Assembly (NCBI RefSeq): GCF_000308275.2
Contig: NZ_HG529490.1
Location: 523,695-587,694 of the forward strand
Source of the DNA: Levyella massiliensis
GTDB taxonomy: Bacteria; Bacillota; Clostridia; Tissierellales; Peptoniphilaceae
Direction: 5' to 3'
DNA length: 64,000 nucleotides
The notes under the pieces were generated by a model. It had not been told where the DNA came from. It worked only from the letters and a program-made list of their open reading frames with translations, and did no database searches. Position numbers and translations under genes: made by a program. Below, in pieces: positions 19,120 through 28,429 of this stretch; the stretch's first letter is position 1; the number at the start of each line of letters is the position of its first letter.

Positions 19120-20076
19120 TTAAAAAGGCGCTATATCCTTATCATCCGATAATGGCACATGAAAACCGTAAAGCGACAAGGCCCGTAAAAATTCATCATC
19201 CAAGGGTGCTACGACCGTGATCTCTTGTCCCGTATGCGGATGCTGCCAGGAAAGCCTGCGCGCATGTAATAAATGATGTGCAAACGCATGGCGTTGTCGG
19301 CGAAAACCGTATACGGTGTCTCCGACCACAGGATGGGAGCAATAAGCCGCATGGACGCGAATCTGATGTGTTCGCCCCGTCGCTATGTCGACAGCCATAA
19401 AGCTCGCCTCCGTCTGTGCCTCGATGGTAATGAATCGACTCAGAGCGTTTCTTCCGTCCGAGCGCACCGCCTGCTTTTCCGGATGCTTCGGATTTCGGCC
19501 GAGCGCTTTATCGACCACCGTCCCCTCTGTCTGCCAGCTGCCTTCAACAATTGCTAAATAGCGTTTTTTAACCAGATGTTGCTGAAACATATGCTTTAAG
19601 GCTTCGGCGGTTACATCGTTTTTTGCAATCAGTAATGCACCCGAAGTCTGAGCGTCCAAGCGATGTACGATGCCGGGTCGATCCGCTCCGAAGAGTGTTG
19701 CAAGAGGCCTTCCGGATGCCAATAAAGCGTTCACCAAGGTGCCTGATCGCACGGTATCGGTCGGATGTGTGATCATTCCTGCCGGCTTATTGACCACGAA
19801 CATGTCATCATCTTCATAAAGAATGGTAAGTGGTATCGGTTCCGGTAAAATCGGTGTTTGCCGAAAAAAAGTGGGATCCAAAGAAAGGCTGTCCCCGCCT
19901 TTTAACTTAGTACGTGCCTTCACTGTTTTTCCGTTTAAAAGCAGAGCGCCCGCTGAAATAGCTTTTTCCAACTGCGAACGGGAGTAATCCTCCAATAGTT
20001 CCGCTGCCCCGGCGTCAAAACGCATACCGACGATTTCATCGCTACTTTGTATGAGAAATTGCTTATGTTCACACAC
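19120..20076 (-). CDS. rluD: RluD-type 23S rRNA pseudouridine synthase
   Basis: 318 residues: N-terminal S4 domain (SRSQLEKAISAGALLLNGKTVK), then the RluA/RluD catalytic domain with the motif HRLDAQTSGALLIAKN (catalytic Asp). The likely start is a GTG at 20076 overlapping the ung stop and preceded by GGGGAG with a seven-base spacer; a longer open frame upstream has no ribosome site, and the internal ATG is 17 codons later. Follows lspA-ung, then a terminator. Confidence 0.92.
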   Translation of the reverse strand: MCEHKQFLIQSSDEIVGMRFDAGAAELLEDYSRSQLEKAISAGALLLNGKTVKARTKLKGGDSLSLDPTFFRQTPILPEPIPLTILYEDDDMFVVNKPAGMITHPTDTVRSGTLVNALLASGRPLATLFGADRPGIVHRLDAQTSGALLIAKNDVTAEALKHMFQQHLVKKRYLAIVEGSWQTEGTVVDKALGRNPKHPEKQAVRSDGRNALSRFITIEAQTEASFMAVDIATGRTHQIRVHAAYCSHPVVGDTVYGFRRQRHAFAHHLLHARRLSWQHPHTGQEITVVAPLDDEFLRALSLYGFHVPLSDDKDIAPF

Positions 20077-20767
20077 GCTGATTCTCCCCCGGAAAGTCAG
20101 GCAAATGCCAATCGATGCCTTCCTCACCGCGTTCTTCAAAGAAACGATTGATCTTGGAAAACGGACGAGAACCGAAAAAACCGCGATGTGCGGATAGCGG
20201 CGACGGATGCGGCGCCATCAAAACCAAGTCCTCCGGATTTTGAATCAGTGACCGTTTCGATTGAGCAAACTTACCCCATAGTACAAAAGCCAATGGTTTT
20301 TCCCTCTGTCCCAAAAGCGACACGATGCGATCGGTAAGCACCCGCCAGCCAATCGCTTCATGCGAATTTGCCTGATGCGCACGCACAGTAAGGGTGGCAT
20401 TTAAAAGCAAGACACCTCGCTCCGCCCAGGCCGTTAAGTCACCGTGTTGCGGCTGTGATATGCCCAAATCCTGTTCCAGTTCTGCATAGATATTGCGCAG
20501 GGAAGGCGGAACAGGTACGCTTTTTTGTACGGAAAACGCCAGACCATTGGCCTGTCGCGGCTCATGATACGGGTCCTGTCCCAAAATGACCACGCGACAA
20601 TCAGAAAAGGGTACAAGTTGTAACGCATGAAAAATTTCATTGGCAGGCGGGTAGATGGTATGTGTACGATACTCCTCTACTAACAGTCGCCGCAGCGTTT
20701 GATAATAGGGCTTCTCCCACTCCCCCGACAAAATTTCATCCCAATCGTTGCCGATCGTCACCGTCAT
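20069..20767 (-). CDS. ung: Uracil-DNA glycosylase
   Basis: Removes uracil from DNA. Family 1 enzyme of 232 residues: water-activating loop GQDPYH (Asp65), later HPSPLSAHRGF loop with the catalytic His. Its ATG overlaps the lspA TGA (ATGA), and it overlaps rluD at its end. Confidence 0.97.
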   Translation of the reverse strand: MTVTIGNDWDEILSGEWEKPYYQTLRRLLVEEYRTHTIYPPANEIFHALQLVPFSDCRVVILGQDPYHEPRQANGLAFSVQKSVPVPPSLRNIYAELEQDLGISQPQHGDLTAWAERGVLLLNATLTVRAHQANSHEAIGWRVLTDRIVSLLGQREKPLAFVLWGKFAQSKRSLIQNPEDLVLMAPHPSPLSAHRGFFGSRPFSKINRFFEERGEEGIDWHLPDFPGENQRV

Positions 20768-21234
20768 CGTTTTTCTCCTTGTTCGTCCGGTGTTCGCAAT
20801 AATAAAACGGCTAGAAAAAACACACCCACCGTGACGCCGATGTCCGCTACATTAAATACGGGAAATTGAATGGAGCGAATAATATCCACTTGAATAAAAT
20901 CAACCACATAGCTCCATCGCACGCGGTCGATGAAATTGCCTGCTGCACCGCCCAGAATCATTCCCATCGCCAAACGAAACCAAATGCTATCTTTGCGATG
21001 GCGCCATAGGACAAAAAGTAAAAAGAGAATTGCGCCGATGCTTAATGCGATAAAAAACAATTTCTGTCCGGCGAATATGCCAAAAGCAGCGCCATCATTC
21101 TCAACATAAGTTAAACGCAAGTAATGCCCCAAAACAGACAGACTCGCTCCATGCGAAAGCGCACCGACTGCCCAATGCTTGCTCCACTGATCCAAAAGCA
21201 CCCAGACCACGCTTATCAGGATTCCAAATAACAT
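20764..21234 (-). CDS. lspA: Lipoprotein signal peptidase (signal peptidase II)
   Basis: Aspartyl protease that cleaves signal peptides of prolipoproteins in the cytoplasmic membrane. 156 residues, four hydrophobic segments; catalytic aspartates in the NFIDRVR and FNVADIGV motifs. The ATG at 21234 has AGGAG four bases upstream and is preferred over an in-frame TTG five codons earlier. The gene begins just after the sepF terminator. Confidence 0.95.
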   Translation of the reverse strand: MLFGILISVVWVLLDQWSKHWAVGALSHGASLSVLGHYLRLTYVENDGAAFGIFAGQKLFFIALSIGAILFLLFVLWRHRKDSIWFRLAMGMILGGAAGNFIDRVRWSYVVDFIQVDIIRSIQFPVFNVADIGVTVGVFFLAVLLLRTPDEQGEKR

Positions 21235-21249
21235 AATGCTCCTATTCAA

Positions 21250-21280
21250 AACAAAAACTCCCTCGGACGAACCGAGGGAG
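21250..21280 (-). terminator. Intrinsic terminator after sepF
   Basis: Perfect 9-base GC-rich stem (21258-21266 with 21272-21280), five-base loop, then TTTTTGTTTTG on the minus strand. Only about 20 bases separate it from the lspA start, so lspA relies on read-through or a promoter that I cannot see. Confidence 0.9.
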
Positions 21281-21288
21281 CGATCTTC

Positions 21289-21810
21289 TTACAGTTGATA
21301 CATGGACGATTCGGAAACGGACTCTTTCACTGCAGCGTCCACATCCACGCCCTTCGGTACAATGACGTAAATGTCTTTGGTTACTTTTTGAATATTGCCA
21401 TTGAGGGCATAGACGCCGCCGCTGACAAAATCAAAAATCTGGCGTTTTTTATCGACTTCCAACATCTCCAGATTCAAAATGACTGTACGCGCCTGTGCAA
21501 TATTATCCAATACCTTCGGACCGTCATCATATTCCAACGGTTCTTGAATGCTGATGCGCATACGCGACGAACCAGAAGTCATATCGATCACTTTGCCCAA
21601 GCGCGAAGACGTCGAAGAGGACGACGGCTCTTCATAGCCGGCGGAGCTGTAGTCGGATGCATAGTCATTTGTATTGTCTGAAGCATCGTCCGTTTCATAG
21701 GATTTATCATAGGACGGCTGGTCTTGGTACGCGTATTCGTCCGAATAATCCTCATCCTCATACTGATCTTCAATACCGATCATATTCTTCATCTTATCAA
21801 AAAATCCCAT
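21289..21810 (-). CDS. sepF: Cell division protein SepF
   Basis: Membrane-tethering partner of FtsZ. 173 residues: N-terminal amphipathic helix (MGFFDKMKNMIGI), a long acidic Asp/Tyr/Ser-rich linker (about 17-90), and a C-terminal SepF domain (VILNLEMLEVDKKRQIFDFV...). The linker is longer than in many homologues. The ATG at 21810 has GAGGAGG upstream; it follows yggS closely, the usual order. Confidence 0.95.
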   Translation of the reverse strand: MGFFDKMKNMIGIEDQYEDEDYSDEYAYQDQPSYDKSYETDDASDNTNDYASDYSSAGYEEPSSSSTSSRLGKVIDMTSGSSRMRISIQEPLEYDDGPKVLDNIAQARTVILNLEMLEVDKKRQIFDFVSGGVYALNGNIQKVTKDIYVIVPKGVDVDAAVKESVSESSMYQL

Positions 21811-21826
21811 TCCATCCTCCTCACGG

Positions 21827-22510
21827 TTAGCTTCGTTTTCCGAATAATGCGGTCCCGATGCGCACCATCGTGGCACCTTCTTCCAGAGCCACTTCAAAGT
21901 CGTGCGACATTCCCATGGACAATATATCCAGTTGATTCCTATTATAACCGATGGTACGGTTCTTTTCGAACAAAGTTCTCATCTTTTTAAAATAAATACG
22001 CGATTCTTCCGGATGATCCACCACCGGCGCTACGGTCATAAAACCACGGCAGCGTACATGCGTCATAGACTCGGCTGCATCGAGCAAAGATGGAATTTCT
22101 TCCACAGGACAGCCGCCCTTTTGTTCCTCCCCGGCGATACTGACTTCCAACAGAGCTTCAAAAAAACGATCATCGCGAATCCCGATGCGTTCCAATTCCT
22201 CTAACAAAGAAAGGCGATCCACGCTCTGCACCAACACCACAGAATCGGGCAACTGGCGCACTTTATTGCGTTGTAATTGTCCTATCATGTGCAAGCGCGC
22301 TCCTTGGAACGCCTCTTGTTTACGCAGCATTTCCTGCACCCGATTTTCGCCCATATCCTTCATGCCGAGCTGAATCGCCTCACGGATGCGATCTTCCTCC
22401 ACCGTTTTCGTGACGGCTATCAGTGTAATATCTTCCGGGCGATGTCCGAATTTGGCGGCCGCACGATTGATGCGTTCGCGCACCTCTTCGATATTTTCTT
22501 TTAATCCCAT
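21827..22510 (-). CDS. yggS: YggS family pyridoxal phosphate homeostasis protein
   Basis: PLP-binding alanine-racemase-like barrel protein that buffers vitamin B6; 227 residues. Motifs include the PLP-lysine segment LIAVTKTV near residue 30, GENRVQE and HMIGQLQRNK. It overlaps the preceding HlyD-like gene by 10 bases and is followed by sepF. Confidence 0.94.
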   Translation of the reverse strand: MGLKENIEEVRERINRAAAKFGHRPEDITLIAVTKTVEEDRIREAIQLGMKDMGENRVQEMLRKQEAFQGARLHMIGQLQRNKVRQLPDSVVLVQSVDRLSLLEELERIGIRDDRFFEALLEVSIAGEEQKGGCPVEEIPSLLDAAESMTHVRCRGFMTVAPVVDHPEESRIYFKKMRTLFEKNRTIGYNRNQLDILSMGMSHDFEVALEEGATMVRIGTALFGKRS

Positions 22511-23568
22511 CGATACAACCCTCCTTCTTTCACTTCGGTCGGTTTCCGTATCACGCGATCAAAACGCGACAGAACCTTGGATGCATTTTTGCTTGGCACG
22601 GGCGCAATAAAAAATTCATCCGTTTTTTCATCAACACCTGTGATTCGAACGGGAATTTTTTGCGCCACATGATTCTTATCCAATATGAAGCAATAGGTCT
22701 TTTCTCCTTCGTGAAAAACGCAGGAAATCGGTATGCGATAGCTCTCCGCTTCCTCCAAAATCAGACGCAACGATGCAAAACGCGCCTCTTGTAAGCGTTG
22801 ATAGCCGTCCCGTAGTGCGAAAATAAGAAGATTTCGGCCCTGCGCATCGGATACCCGTCGCACCAGCGTACCAGATAAAAACACATTTTTCTCCGTTTTG
22901 ATCGGATAGTTCGTCCCAACTTTAACGGATAATGGCAATACCGATTGCGGGCAATCCATGGCGACATAGAAAAGACGATTATCCACAAATTTTAATCCCT
23001 TTTCCCTGACTGCCTTGCCCTCTGCCGTACCGATATCGCCCGGTTGTAACACGGACAGGCTCTCCGGTTGAAACAACGTTTCATACCCATCGATTTCTGT
23101 TTTTACCAGACCGGAAAAAGGCATCGTAACCGCATTGGCTTGCAACATTTGCTTCATATAAGAGGCTTCTTCCGATGCAGCCAAGCGAGCAGAAGCGCTT
23201 TCGATTTTTCGTCGTAAGGCTTCATCCAAAGGAAAAAGTGCTTTCTCCACACGATAGCGTATCGTCGTATCCAAATTCTTAATGGGCACGGTCAAGCCGC
23301 GAAATACATCCGGTGCATATTCATGATAGAAAAACGCCCCTTTGCCTTCCCGCGTCTGCTCCACCATTTCAGAGCGTACTAATGTGATTGTCTTCGGATT
23401 AAAAAAGAATCTCCAACCGATATAAAACAAAAGGCAGAGCAAAAAAATCCCCGCCAACATGGCGTAAAAGCGCCCGCTGCGATGGACTTTCCTTCGCTCT
23501 TTTTTCTGCTGCTTTTCCGCCGTCGTGTCAAAAGCAGACTGTTGTTCCGAGACAGATTTACGACGCAT
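22501..23568 (-). CDS. HlyD-like membrane protein of the ylm/sep neighbourhood
   Basis: 355 residues. Basic N-terminus, one transmembrane helix at about 36-57, then an extracellular region resembling HlyD/efflux-adaptor folds (lipoyl-like halves around a helical insert). Proteins of this kind occur upstream of yggS-sepF in Clostridia but their role is not known; a link to division or export is inference. ATG at 23568 has GGGAG upstream and overlaps plsY by 11 bases. Confidence 0.7.
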   Translation of the reverse strand: MRRKSVSEQQSAFDTTAEKQQKKERRKVHRSGRFYAMLAGIFLLCLLFYIGWRFFFNPKTITLVRSEMVEQTREGKGAFFYHEYAPDVFRGLTVPIKNLDTTIRYRVEKALFPLDEALRRKIESASARLAASEEASYMKQMLQANAVTMPFSGLVKTEIDGYETLFQPESLSVLQPGDIGTAEGKAVREKGLKFVDNRLFYVAMDCPQSVLPLSVKVGTNYPIKTEKNVFLSGTLVRRVSDAQGRNLLIFALRDGYQRLQEARFASLRLILEEAESYRIPISCVFHEGEKTYCFILDKNHVAQKIPVRITGVDEKTDEFFIAPVPSKNASKVLSRFDRVIRKPTEVKEGGLYRWD

Positions 23569-24160
23569 GATCAGCTCCCAAACGTTTCTCGCTGCCATTT
23601 AACAAGCGACGAATATTTTCATGATGGCGGAAAATAGAAACCGACGCACACAGGAGTAGCGCCACCTTGATCACGAAAGGATGCGTGGTAAAGAACAAAG
23701 TGTATAAGGCAGCACAAAAAATCGTGGTGATGGAACCGAGTGAAACCAGACGGGTTACTGCGACGATGATAAAAAAGACACCCAGCCAACATAAGGTCAA
23801 TGGCGGATCCACCGCCATCATGACACCGCAGACGGTCGCTACACCCTTCCCTCCGGAAAATCCCAGAAACGGAGAATAGCAATGTCCGAATACCGCGAAG
23901 AACATGGCCAATGCCACGCCCAACGGGTCCGCCGGTGCAATCACACGCGCCAAAAAAACCGCCAGAATCCCTTTTAATAAATCACCGGCAAATGTCAGAA
24001 TACCGAAGCCGATTCCAAGCGTACGCAACGCATTCGTAGCGCCGATATTACCACTGCCGCTTTGCCGTATATCCTTATGTGCCAACACTTTGCCGAGCAG
24101 CAATCCCGTGGGAAGGCCGCCTAACAAAAAGCTGATCACAATGATGCCGACGAGTCTCAT
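23558..24160 (-). CDS. plsY: Glycerol-3-phosphate acyltransferase PlsY
   Basis: Polytopic membrane enzyme that transfers the acyl group from acyl-phosphate to glycerol-3-phosphate, the first step of phospholipid synthesis. 200 residues, about five membrane segments; conserved motifs SGNIGATNALR and GGKGVAT. Start overlaps the der stop (ATGA). Confidence 0.95.
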   Translation of the reverse strand: MRLVGIIVISFLLGGLPTGLLLGKVLAHKDIRQSGSGNIGATNALRTLGIGFGILTFAGDLLKGILAVFLARVIAPADPLGVALAMFFAVFGHCYSPFLGFSGGKGVATVCGVMMAVDPPLTLCWLGVFFIIVAVTRLVSLGSITTIFCAALYTLFFTTHPFVIKVALLLCASVSIFRHHENIRRLLNGSEKRLGADHAS

Positions 24161-25476
24161 GACCGTTCCTTTCGCTCGCGTACCTCCAGATGCAAGGCCA
24201 CGCCCGTAAAATCAAAGTTTTTGCGCAGCTGATTTTCCAGATAGCGCATATAGGAAAAATGCATCAATTCCGCATCATTGACATAGAAAAGGAATTTTGG
24301 CGGACGAGTGGTCACTTGCGCAGCATAATAGATCTTTAAGCGCTTGCCCTTATCCGTCGGCGGCGGATTCAACACGACGGCATCGCGCACAATATCATTG
24401 AGCAGCCCCGTAGAAACGCGGAAGCTGTAGTGCTCATCCACGGCATTAATCAAAGCAAACAGCTTATCCATGCGCTGCCCCGTCTTCACCGAAACGGATA
24501 AAATGGGTGCGTAATGATTAAATGTCAAAACCGTACGAATGCGATCTTCCATGGTTTTTAACGTATTCGTCTCTTTTTCAATCAAGTCCCATTTATTGAG
24601 CACAATAATGGAGGCCTTACCCTGATCATGGGCATAGCCCGCAATTTTAGCATCCTGTTCCGTCGGACCTTCTTGTGCATCAATTAAAAACAGGCACAAG
24701 TCTGCTCGATCCACGGAAGAAAGGGTTCGCAAAGCCGAATACTTTTCAATACGTGTATCCACAGACCGCTGTCGACGCAGTCCGGCCGTATCGATAAGCG
24801 TATATTTTCGTCCATCGTGCTCATAATACGAATCGATGGCATCCCGCGTCGTTCCGGGGATATTGGTGACAATCATACGATTTTCACCAAGTAAAAAATT
24901 CACTAGGGAACTTTTTCCGACATTCGGCTTCCCAATCAAAGCGATTTTCAGGGAATCGTCTTCTTCTTCCGTCTGCGCATCGGCAGGCAAATGATCAAAA
25001 ATCGCATCCAAAAGATCGCCCAAACCATATTGTTGTTCCGCAGAAATTACGAAAAGATCCGGAAAGCCCAGTTCATAAAACTCATAGACGTCATTTGGTG
25101 TCTCATGCGTATCAATCTTATTGACCACGACAAGACAGGGCTTTCCGCTGCGACGAATCTTATCCGCCACCATATGATCCATAGCAGTGACACCGGCCTT
25201 ACCATCAACAAGAAACAAAACCAGCTGACAATCTGCCAGACCGAGATCCACCTGCCATTCGATTTGACGAGACATAACATCATCGGAATTCACTTCCAGA
25301 CCGCCTGTATCCATTAGAAGAAAATAGCGATTTTGCCATTCAACTTCTCGATACAGACGATCGCGAGTCACCCCGGGCGTATCCTCTGTAATCGAGACAC
25401 GCTGTCCGACTAATTTATTAAAGAGTGTTGATTTTCCGACATTCGGACGACCAACAATGGAAACGATGGGACGCAT
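24157..25476 (-). CDS. der: Ribosome biogenesis GTPase Der (EngA)
   Basis: Double-Era-like GTPase of 50S assembly. 439 residues: G1 motif GRPNVGKST at 8-16, second G1 GKPNVGKSS near residue 185, NKxD motifs NKID and NKWD, and a C-terminal KH-like domain. Adjacent to plsY as in many Bacillota. Confidence 0.97.
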   Translation of the reverse strand: MRPIVSIVGRPNVGKSTLFNKLVGQRVSITEDTPGVTRDRLYREVEWQNRYFLLMDTGGLEVNSDDVMSRQIEWQVDLGLADCQLVLFLVDGKAGVTAMDHMVADKIRRSGKPCLVVVNKIDTHETPNDVYEFYELGFPDLFVISAEQQYGLGDLLDAIFDHLPADAQTEEEDDSLKIALIGKPNVGKSSLVNFLLGENRMIVTNIPGTTRDAIDSYYEHDGRKYTLIDTAGLRRQRSVDTRIEKYSALRTLSSVDRADLCLFLIDAQEGPTEQDAKIAGYAHDQGKASIIVLNKWDLIEKETNTLKTMEDRIRTVLTFNHYAPILSVSVKTGQRMDKLFALINAVDEHYSFRVSTGLLNDIVRDAVVLNPPPTDKGKRLKIYYAAQVTTRPPKFLFYVNDAELMHFSYMRYLENQLRKNFDFTGVALHLEVRERKERS

Positions 25477-25490
25477 GAGGCCTCCGTTCT

Positions 25491-25940
25491 TTAATGCTGC
25501 ACTTCACAGCAATTCGAGCTGGTTTCTTCGAGCGTGGTGCGATAGAGCATGCGCATGGCCGGGGTATCCGGTTCTTTCCGATCGACCTTTCGAATCACTG
25601 CCCAGTAAAGGACAAGCCCCAACAGGCCGCCGATAAGATCCAAAGCTTCGGCATGCATTCCCAAGGGCTTTTGCGCCAAATCGGTCAGCACGATGCCGCC
25701 GACAAAGAGCAGCATCGGCAAGACATAGAGCAAGCCGACGCGACGAAAGAAATCTGCATCCTTCATCTCTACCATAACAGCTTCTCCAGGCTTTGCCTGT
25801 AACGTATTCTCAATCACATAGGTGCTGGGTTTTGCACCACAGGCATTGCAGGCTTCACAGGAGCCGCATGCCTCAGCGCGCATGACCAGGATCTTACATT
25901 GACTTCCCATAGTACTCACAATAAGCGCTTTATTTTGCAT
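25491..25940 (-). CDS. SoxR-reducing system RseC-like membrane protein
   Basis: 149 residues with an N-terminal Cys cluster (CGSCEACNACG near residue 25) and two transmembrane helices (about 71-87 and 100-117), matching the RseC/MucC family, usually linked to Rnf-type electron transport. No other rnf gene is seen here. It lies between aspS and der with a good AAAGGAG site. Confidence 0.85.
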   Translation of the reverse strand: MQNKALIVSTMGSQCKILVMRAEACGSCEACNACGAKPSTYVIENTLQAKPGEAVMVEMKDADFFRRVGLLYVLPMLLFVGGIVLTDLAQKPLGMHAEALDLIGGLLGLVLYWAVIRKVDRKEPDTPAMRMLYRTTLEETSSNCCEVQH

Positions 25941-25988
25941 GGTTTCTCCTTTCTTTCTCCTTCGGAAAACAGCCTACTGCGACAGAGC

Positions 25989-27770
25989 CTACCGCTCTTC
26001 TTCGCGTGCCGTAATGTGCAACTCTTCATATTGCGCAGGCGTAATAACCGTCGGTGCATCCATCATGAGGTCCTGTGCCGTCTGCGTCTTCGGGAAAGCA
26101 ATGACGTCGCGAATATTGCTGCGATTGATCATCATCATCACGAAACGATCCAGACCGTAGGCAATGCCGCCATGCGGCGGAGTGCCGTATTTCAGTGCTT
26201 CTACGAAAAAGCCGAAGCGCAATTCGATATCTTCATTGCTTAGCTTCAGCAAGTCAAAAATCTTGCGCTGCAGATCCGCGTTGTTGATACGAATGGAGCC
26301 GCCACCGCGTTCATCGCCATTAATGACGATATCGTAGGCCTGCGCACGTACACTGGCCGGATCCGTATCCAGCAGCGGAATATCTTCCTCCAAGGGTTTG
26401 GTAAACGGATGATGCTTTGCCACATAGCGTTGTTCTTCCTCGTCGTATTCAAACATCGGGAAGTCAACAATCCAGCAAATCGCAAAATCATCCGGTGCAA
26501 AGGTTAAGTTTTCGTTAGCAACCGTGGTGCGCAAGGTTCCCAGATGCTCCAAAGTTTTCATTTTTGGTCCAACCAGAATGACGGCCACATCGCCATTTTC
26601 CAAGGACAAGGATTTTTCTAGGAATTGCTTGGCTTCTTCTGTCAAGAATTTATTAAAGCTGGAAGAAATCCCTTCTTGTGTCTTCTTTACCCAAAGCATG
26701 CCGCTTGCACCGATGCCCTTGGCAAAGGTCGCGAGCTTATCCAGTTTCTTACGGGCGTAAACGTCAGCCAGACCGTTAAAATTAATGCCGCCGATAAAAT
26801 CACCGGCTTCCGCCGCTTGATGGAAAAGCGCAAATTCTGTGGTTTTCTCCACGCCCTCCAAATCGACAATTTCAAAACCGTAACGCAGATCCGGCTTATC
26901 CGTACCAAAACGGCGCATGGCTTCATCAAAGGAAATGCGCTGAAACGGTCGCGGTAACTCTACATGTAACACCGACCGGAAGACAGAAGCCATCAAACGC
27001 TCATTGATCTCCAAAATATCCTCCATTGTAACAAAGGACATTTCAATATCCACCTGTGTGAAGTCCGGCTGGCGATTGGCGCGTAAATCTTCATCGCGGA
27101 AGCAACGTGCAACCTGATAATACCGATCCGTCCCGCCGATCATCAGCAGCTGTTTGTAGAGCTGCGGGCTTTGCGGCAAAGCGTAGAATTTCCCCGGCGA
27201 TACGCGAGAAGGCACCAGATAGTCGCGTGCGCCTTCCGGTGTCGGCTTGCCTAAATAGGGGGTTTCAACTTCAATAAAGCCTTCCTGATAGAGGAATTCA
27301 CGGAAAGCGCGCGTAATCGCAGCGCGTTTGGTGAGCATCTCTTGCATACGTGGTTTACGCAGATCCAAATAGCGATATTTGAGGCGCATCTCTTCTTTCA
27401 CATCGTCATCATCGCGAATATAAATCGGCGGCGTTTTGGCCACATCTAAAAGACGAAGTTCGGAACAAATAACTTCGATATCTCCTGTGGGCAGGTCCGG
27501 ATTTTTAGAAGAACGCTCCACAACCTCACCGACGGCTGCCAGCACATATTCCTGGTGCATAGCTTTCGCTTTCTCATAGAGCGCCTCATCCGTTTCCGCA
27601 TTAAACGTCAATTGCGTTATGCCGGTGCGATCACGAAGATCAATAAACGCTAAAGATCCGAGGTCGCGCACCTTCTGTGCCCAGCCCATCAAGGTTACCG
27701 TTTTTCCCACATCTTCCAGACGTAATTGTCCGCAATGATGCGTGCGTTTCAGTCCGTTAAGGGATTCCAT
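25989..27770 (-). CDS. aspS: Aspartyl-tRNA synthetase
   Basis: Class II aminoacyl-tRNA synthetase, bacterial type, 593 residues: N-terminal OB anticodon-binding domain, motif 2 FRDEDLRANRQPDFTQ, GAD insertion (about 285-420), motif 3 GIAYGLDRFVMM. Whether it is discriminating or also charges tRNA-Asn cannot be told from sequence alone. No T-box leader is visible: only 18 bases separate it from the MBL gene. Confidence 0.96.
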   Translation of the reverse strand: MESLNGLKRTHHCGQLRLEDVGKTVTLMGWAQKVRDLGSLAFIDLRDRTGITQLTFNAETDEALYEKAKAMHQEYVLAAVGEVVERSSKNPDLPTGDIEVICSELRLLDVAKTPPIYIRDDDDVKEEMRLKYRYLDLRKPRMQEMLTKRAAITRAFREFLYQEGFIEVETPYLGKPTPEGARDYLVPSRVSPGKFYALPQSPQLYKQLLMIGGTDRYYQVARCFRDEDLRANRQPDFTQVDIEMSFVTMEDILEINERLMASVFRSVLHVELPRPFQRISFDEAMRRFGTDKPDLRYGFEIVDLEGVEKTTEFALFHQAAEAGDFIGGINFNGLADVYARKKLDKLATFAKGIGASGMLWVKKTQEGISSSFNKFLTEEAKQFLEKSLSLENGDVAVILVGPKMKTLEHLGTLRTTVANENLTFAPDDFAICWIVDFPMFEYDEEEQRYVAKHHPFTKPLEEDIPLLDTDPASVRAQAYDIVINGDERGGGSIRINNADLQRKIFDLLKLSNEDIELRFGFFVEALKYGTPPHGGIAYGLDRFVMMMINRSNIRDVIAFPKTQTAQDLMMDAPTVITPAQYEELHITAREEER

Positions 27771-27788
27771 AGTTGCTCCTTTTTCTTG

Positions 27789-28421
27789 CTATTCTTCATC
27801 CTGTAAATAATATCGAACGTAGGGATTAATGCTGCGTTCTTGTTTTAATGTTGTCGGAATATCATGTCCGGGATATACGATATAATCCTCAGGCAGAGAA
27901 AACAACTTTCGCAACGATTTTTTCATATCGCTTTCGCTGCCGCTGAACAAATCCATACGTCCCACCGATCCGAAAAACAATGTGTCACCGGTAAAAAGGG
28001 CGTTGTCGCTTTGGTAGACGACGCTGCCATGGGTGTGTCCCGGCGTTTCCAGCACCTTCAATTGAAAAGGCGTAAGACAGTCGCCCTCATGAATCCAATG
28101 ATCCGGTTGTAGCTTTTCTCGCAGATCCCCAAGAACCTGCGGATAGCTGCGAATGGAGTTTTCCAGCACGTCTCTTTCCTTCTCCGACAGCCATACCGGA
28201 ACATGGTATTTTTGACGGAAATACGGCACGCCGGCAATGTGATCCACATGTGCATGCGTCAGAAGAATATCGGTTAAGGTGAGATGCTCCTCCTCAATCC
28301 ACTGGACTAAAAGTGGCAGTGGTGAACCGGGATCAATAAGAACCGCTTGTCCCGTTTGCGCATCGCTCAAAAGATACGTGTTTTCACCAAAATAAGCGGC
28401 TACTGTGGAGCGAACCTGCAT
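27789..28421 (-). CDS. MBL-fold hydrolase, glyoxalase II-like
   Basis: 210-residue metallo-beta-lactamase fold hydrolase with the metal motif THAHVDH (H56, H58, D60, H61), TPGHTHG, FTGDTLF and YPGHD. The relA-MBL order is common in Clostridia. The substrate is unknown; a hydroxyacylglutathione-type thioester is only one possibility. Confidence 0.88.
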   Translation of the reverse strand: MQVRSTVAAYFGENTYLLSDAQTGQAVLIDPGSPLPLLVQWIEEEHLTLTDILLTHAHVDHIAGVPYFRQKYHVPVWLSEKERDVLENSIRSYPQVLGDLREKLQPDHWIHEGDCLTPFQLKVLETPGHTHGSVVYQSDNALFTGDTLFFGSVGRMDLFSGSESDMKKSLRKLFSLPEDYIVYPGHDIPTTLKQERSINPYVRYYLQDEE

Positions 28422-28429
28422 ACAGCCTC

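Noticed and set aside
27771-27788. T-box or other riboswitch before aspS
   Set aside because: Only 18 bases lie between the MBL hydrolase gene and aspS, too short for a leader.
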